From Desulfocicer sp963675955 (GTDB lineage Bacteria > Desulfobacterota > Desulfobacteria > Desulfobacterales > Desulfobacteraceae), in the NCBI GenBank assembly GCA_963675955.2, contig CAXXVR010000010.1, positions 62,001 through 126,000 on the forward strand: DNA of 64,000 nucleotides, in the 5' to 3' direction. Below the pieces are notes generated by a model. The model was not told where the DNA came from and ran no database searches. It saw only the letters and a list, made by a program, of their open reading frames with translations. A program made the translations under genes and the position numbers. Every line of letters starts with the position of its first letter. Within the stretch, counting starts at the first letter, position 1. Of this stretch, positions 60,568 through 64,000 are shown one piece after another.

Positions 60568-62436
60568 TTAAATTTCTATAAAACTTTTTAATTTTTTACT
60601 GCGTGTGGGATGCCGCAACTTTCTAAGGGCCTTAGCCTCGATCTGACGGATGCGTTCACGGGTAACCGTAAAGTCTCGTCCCACCTCTTCCAGGGTATGA
60701 TCGGCTTTTTCTCCGATGCCGAAGCGCATACGAAGCACCTTTTCTTCCCTGGGGGTCAAGGTGGCAAGTACCTTTCTTGTCTGCTCTGCCAGATTCAGAT
60801 TAATGGCCGCTTCCGAAGGCAAAGAGAACTTTTTATCTTCAATGAAATCACCCAGATGACTGTCTTCTTCTTCTCCGATGGGGGTCTCAAGGGAAATGGG
60901 TTCCCTTGCAATTTTCAGCACCCGCCGCACCTTGTCCAGGGGGATTTCCATTTTTTCGGCAATTTCTTCGGGGGATGGCTCCTTACCCATTTCCTGGACA
61001 AGGTACCGGGAGGTTCGGATCAGCTTGTTAATGGTTTCAATCATGTGCACCGGTATGCGGATGGTTCTGGCCTGATCGGCAATGGCCCGGGTGATGGCCT
61101 GGCGGATCCACCAGGTGGCATAGGTGCTGAACTTGTAACCCCGGCGGTATTCAAACTTGTCCACGGCCTTCATCAGACCAATATTGCCCTCCTGGATCAA
61201 ATCCAGAAACTGCAGACCCCGGTTGGTGTATTTTTTGGCAATGCTTACCACCAGCCTTAAGTTGGCACGCACCAGTTCACTCTTGGCATACTTGGCCCTG
61301 GCACGCCCTTTATCCACTCCTTTGATGATCTTTCTAAGAGAAGATGCATCCCCCTTGAGATCATCCTTTCGTTGTTCAATCTGGGCCACAATGGCACAGA
61401 GATCCTGATGAAGTATAACCGCACGCTCCCGGGTGAGATTGGACTGCTCACAGGCCCATTCCACAAAGGCATCTGCATCTGCCAGACTTTGACACATGTC
61501 ATCCCGTTTGACCTTAAATGTACCGGCACACCGCTTGAGCAGACCATCCATGGTATCAAACCATTTAATATTATTCCGAAGACTTTTTTCAATATTATCA
61601 AGAATACCGGACTCAAATCGCCAGTCCTTCAGGAAATCATATATCTTTTCATTGTTGTTTCGGATCTCGTCTCTTAACTTTCTTGCTGCGGCAGGTGTTT
61701 GATTCCCTGCCATGAGAAGATCTCTGTTTTTCTGATTTTCAAAATGAATTTTCCGGATGCCACTGACGGTGGAAAGAAATTTTTCAAGTTTAACCGCCTC
61801 ATCTGCAATGCCATCACCTTCATCCACATCCCGCAGGATATGTTTAGGCCGCAGTTTTTGCTCCTCCATCTTATCACCGATACCAAGGAGCTTTACCACC
61901 GTCAAGGGGCTTGCCAACATGGCCTTTAAAACCTCACGTTCCCCCACTTCAATTTTTTTGGCAATGGTTATTTCACCTTCACGACTTAGGAGGGTGACCA
62001 TGCCCATTTCTCGAAGATACATTTTAACGGGGTCGGTAACGGCACCAAATTCCATGTCTGCATCCGGACCACCTGCCGTAAAAACTGTTTTCCGGGGTTG
62101 CTTTCCCTTTCCCGCAGCAGTTTTTTTGCCTTTGGTGTCGGCAGATGAGGAGGTGCCGGACGCACCAGTGGAGGCAGTTGTATTTTCACCCTTTTTTCCC
62201 CCGGCGGTGCGTGTCTTTGATTTTTCTTTTTCCAGATCAACCAGCTCAATTCCCAGTTTTTGAAACATACTCAGTATGTTATCAATCTGATCGGATGATT
62301 TTATATCATCGGAAATGGCTTTATTTATTTCGGCATAGGAGAGACAGCCTTCATTTTTCCCTTTTTCAATCAACTGCTTCAACGCTTCTCTGGATATTGT
62401 ATCTTTCTCGCTGGATTCAACCGACGCTGCTGCCAT
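60568..62436 (-). CDS. rpoD: Primary RNA polymerase sigma factor RpoD (sigma-70)
   Basis: 622 residues from ATG 62436, with GGGGGG upstream; an ATG at 62466 overlapping the dnaG stop would add ten. Region 1.1 is in the first 80 residues, then a lysine/alanine-rich linker, region 1.2 (DPVKMYLREMGMV), a large non-conserved insert, region 2 (RLVVSIAKKYTNRGLQFLDL, GYKFSTYATWWIRQAI) and region 4 (TPREEKVLRMRFGIG, TLEEVGRDFTVTRERIRQIE). Follows dnaG closely, the usual macromolecular synthesis arrangement. Confidence 0.97.
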   Translation of the reverse strand: MAAASVESSEKDTISREALKQLIEKGKNEGCLSYAEINKAISDDIKSSDQIDNILSMFQKLGIELVDLEKEKSKTRTAGGKKGENTTASTGASGTSSSADTKGKKTAAGKGKQPRKTVFTAGGPDADMEFGAVTDPVKMYLREMGMVTLLSREGEITIAKKIEVGEREVLKAMLASPLTVVKLLGIGDKMEEQKLRPKHILRDVDEGDGIADEAVKLEKFLSTVSGIRKIHFENQKNRDLLMAGNQTPAAARKLRDEIRNNNEKIYDFLKDWRFESGILDNIEKSLRNNIKWFDTMDGLLKRCAGTFKVKRDDMCQSLADADAFVEWACEQSNLTRERAVILHQDLCAIVAQIEQRKDDLKGDASSLRKIIKGVDKGRARAKYAKSELVRANLRLVVSIAKKYTNRGLQFLDLIQEGNIGLMKAVDKFEYRRGYKFSTYATWWIRQAITRAIADQARTIRIPVHMIETINKLIRTSRYLVQEMGKEPSPEEIAEKMEIPLDKVRRVLKIAREPISLETPIGEEEDSHLGDFIEDKKFSLPSEAAINLNLAEQTRKVLATLTPREEKVLRMRFGIGEKADHTLEEVGRDFTVTRERIRQIEAKALRKLRHPTRSKKLKSFIEI

Positions 62437-62462
62437 AAAAAATGCCCCCCAAAGGCTTTTTA

Positions 62463-64000
62463 TCATTCATAGCCACGTAATTTCCGGATCTCCCTCTGAC
62501 GTCTTTCAAGCAAGTCAAAGGAAAGGCTGGAATTACTGCCCTGTTCTGCTCTTTTTATTTTAGATGTAAGTCTGTTTTCACTCTTGTTCCAGATCTTTAC
62601 AATTCTATTCATTAAAAATACTGATTTTTCATATACATTGTCCACATCGGGAATTTCCACCATGGAAAGAGACGCCACCAGACGTCGCTGGGCATCTGTT
62701 TCCACCGCCTCCATGACCCGGGGCACAATTTGTTCATCTTCTTCTATTTCAAGCACATACCCGCCAATTTCCTTTAGTTCCCGGGAATAAAAACAGTCTA
62801 AAACACCCCTTTTCTGAATTTCCCGCCTGATCTGGGGGAATTGCAGCATCATGGATATCATCTGCTTTTCCCTTGGCATGAAATAATTCTCTGTGGCAGT
62901 TTCCATGGGGCCATCTCCACGGGGACTGGATGCAGAGGGCAAAGCCAATGCACCTGTGGATGCCAGAAAAGTTTTTCTGACCTTTTCCAGCACCGCCGCT
63001 TCATCAATGCCAAGCGTCTGGGCAAGCTCATGGATATAAAGAGACCGTGCCGCAGGGTCTTCCACCCGGGCAAGGGGTTCTTTCATCTCTTCCAGAATTT
63101 TTATTTTACCCTCCACGGAAAGTCCGAACTGCTCCACGGCAGACTGAGTCAAAAAGGGAATCACGGACATGGCCCTTTGTGCACATGCTTCAAATTGTGC
63201 CTTTCCCCTCTGCTGCACAAAGGAATCCGGATCCTGACCCTGGGGCAAAATAACAATACGAACATCCATGCCCTCTTTTAAAAAGGTGCCAATGCTTCTT
63301 TTGGCGGCATTAATACCGGCCTTGTCAGAGTCAAACACCAGAATTGCCCGGGAAGCTGCCCCCTTTAACAACCTGACATGGGACTGGGACAGAGCCGTTC
63401 CAAGGGTTGCCACACAATTTTTAATTCCACATTGATAAAGGGAAATAAAATCAAAATATCCTTCAACAATATAAACAGTATCTTCCTGTCTGCAATAGGT
63501 CTTTGAAAGATGAAAACCATAAAGAATTCGACCCTTGCTGTACACAGGGGTTTCCGGAGAATTGAGATACTTGGGAATATCGTCATCCATCACCCGTCCG
63601 CCAAAACCGGTAATCTGGCGGGTGACATCAAATATGGGAAAGATGATTCTATTTCGAAAACGATCATAATACCCTGGTTTATCCCTGCGTTTAAGCACAA
63701 ACCCCGATGCCTCAGCCATCATCTTCGATACCCTTTTTTTTTTTAGAAACAACACCATATCATCCCATTGATTCGGAGCAAATCCAAGGTTGAGTTGTTC
63801 CATGGTATCACTGGTGATTCCCCGGTTTTCCAGGTAATGCATGGCCTGCTCCCCGGAAGGGGTGTGGTGTAAAAGATCGGTGTAATGGGTCATGGCCTGT
63901 TGATTCAGCCGGTAAAGCCCCTCTCTCAGGGCCATGTGCTTTTCTTTTTCAGGGCTTACTGGTCCAGTCTCAACGGCAATGCCGCATTTTCGGCCCAGCA
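62463..64000 (-). CDS. dnaG: DNA primase DnaG, N terminus beyond the window
   Basis: About 512 residues seen; the frame stays open to base 64000, so the start and the zinc finger lie outside. The RNA polymerase core begins GLYRLNQQAMTHYTDLLHH and includes NRGITSDTMEQLNLGFAP, DRFRNRIIFPIFD and GFGGRVMDD. TOPRIM motifs are VEGYFDFISLYQ and VFDSDKAG, where DSD replaces the common DGD. The last third is the DnaB-binding domain. Its TGA lies at the rpoD start, indicating coupled translation of the primase-sigma operon. Confidence 0.95.
   Translation of the reverse strand, partial: LGRKCGIAVETGPVSPEKEKHMALREGLYRLNQQAMTHYTDLLHHTPSGEQAMHYLENRGITSDTMEQLNLGFAPNQWDDMVLFLKKKRVSKMMAEASGFVLKRRDKPGYYDRFRNRIIFPIFDVTRQITGFGGRVMDDDIPKYLNSPETPVYSKGRILYGFHLSKTYCRQEDTVYIVEGYFDFISLYQCGIKNCVATLGTALSQSHVRLLKGAASRAILVFDSDKAGINAAKRSIGTFLKEGMDVRIVILPQGQDPDSFVQQRGKAQFEACAQRAMSVIPFLTQSAVEQFGLSVEGKIKILEEMKEPLARVEDPAARSLYIHELAQTLGIDEAAVLEKVRKTFLASTGALALPSASSPRGDGPMETATENYFMPREKQMISMMLQFPQIRREIQKRGVLDCFYSRELKEIGGYVLEIEEDEQIVPRVMEAVETDAQRRLVASLSMVEIPDVDNVYEKSVFLMNRIVKIWNKSENRLTSKIKRAEQGSNSSLSFDLLERRQREIRKLRGYE

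Overview
The window looks like a chromosomal piece of an anaerobic Desulfobacterota (Desulfobacteraceae-like) bacterium. This is inferred from gene content and order: a two-gene SufC/SufB (Sms-type) Fe-S system, the nif3 - zinc-ribbon - rnpB block, a prkA-yeaH-spoVR cluster with two prkA paralogues, DUF169 and a GntR-trpBA unit. Base composition is near 50% GC. No ribosomal RNA or species-level marker is present, so the assignment is moderate.

Layout. 1-7.9 kb: murJ (frameshifted), an MrfA-type helicase fused to a DEDD exonuclease (frameshifted), arginase, a histidine phosphatase and a short Rho. 8-16 kb: gntR-trpB-trpA behind a recognisable promoter and operator, cmoA-cmoB and rapA. 16.4-19.7 kb: a malate/lactate-type dehydrogenase and a SulP transporter. 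19.7-32.5 kb: a defence-type island with an excisionase-like HTH, an SNF2 helicase with a degenerate PLD-like domain, a DUF4391 protein, a type III Mod methyltransferase, a YhcG/DUF1016 PD-(D/E)XK nuclease, a type III Res and a DUF6880 protein. 32.6-36.1 kb: metN-metI-metQ-DUF169. 36.2-43.5 kb: an ABC-F ATPase, a hybrid sensor kinase, a threonine-synthase-like enzyme, a broken DUF1611 gene and tcdA. 43.6-50.9 kb: prkA-yeaH-spoVR-prkA. 51.6-57.9 kb: mepK-like, ldtD-like, ispD, an HPr-domain protein, sufB-like and sufC. 58-64 kb: rnpB, the zinc-ribbon coiled-coil gene, nif3, a tRNA with anticodon CAU, rpoD and dnaG, the last running off the window.

Two repeat systems stand out. Inside the island only, palindromic repeats of about 70 bp sit at most gene junctions. 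Two copies are read in frame inside the DUF4391 gene, one of them in the middle of the domain. Elsewhere, a different modular family occurs at 13.0, 16.2, 42.5, 51.2 and 58.4 kb. Each unit has a short hairpin core followed by ACAACGAA, then a variable segment ending in TTTCATATAA. The hairpin cores keep their pairing while their sequence changes, and one subtype carries a promoter-like TTGACT-N17-TATAAC at its end. At four of five loci this end faces the start of the next gene. This family is the best candidate for something undescribed.

Three reading-frame breaks occur (murJ, helicase-exonuclease, DUF1611). The first two are one-base changes in short homopolymers and could be sequence errors. 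The DUF1611 gene is also physically truncated at a repeat array, so it is a real pseudogene.
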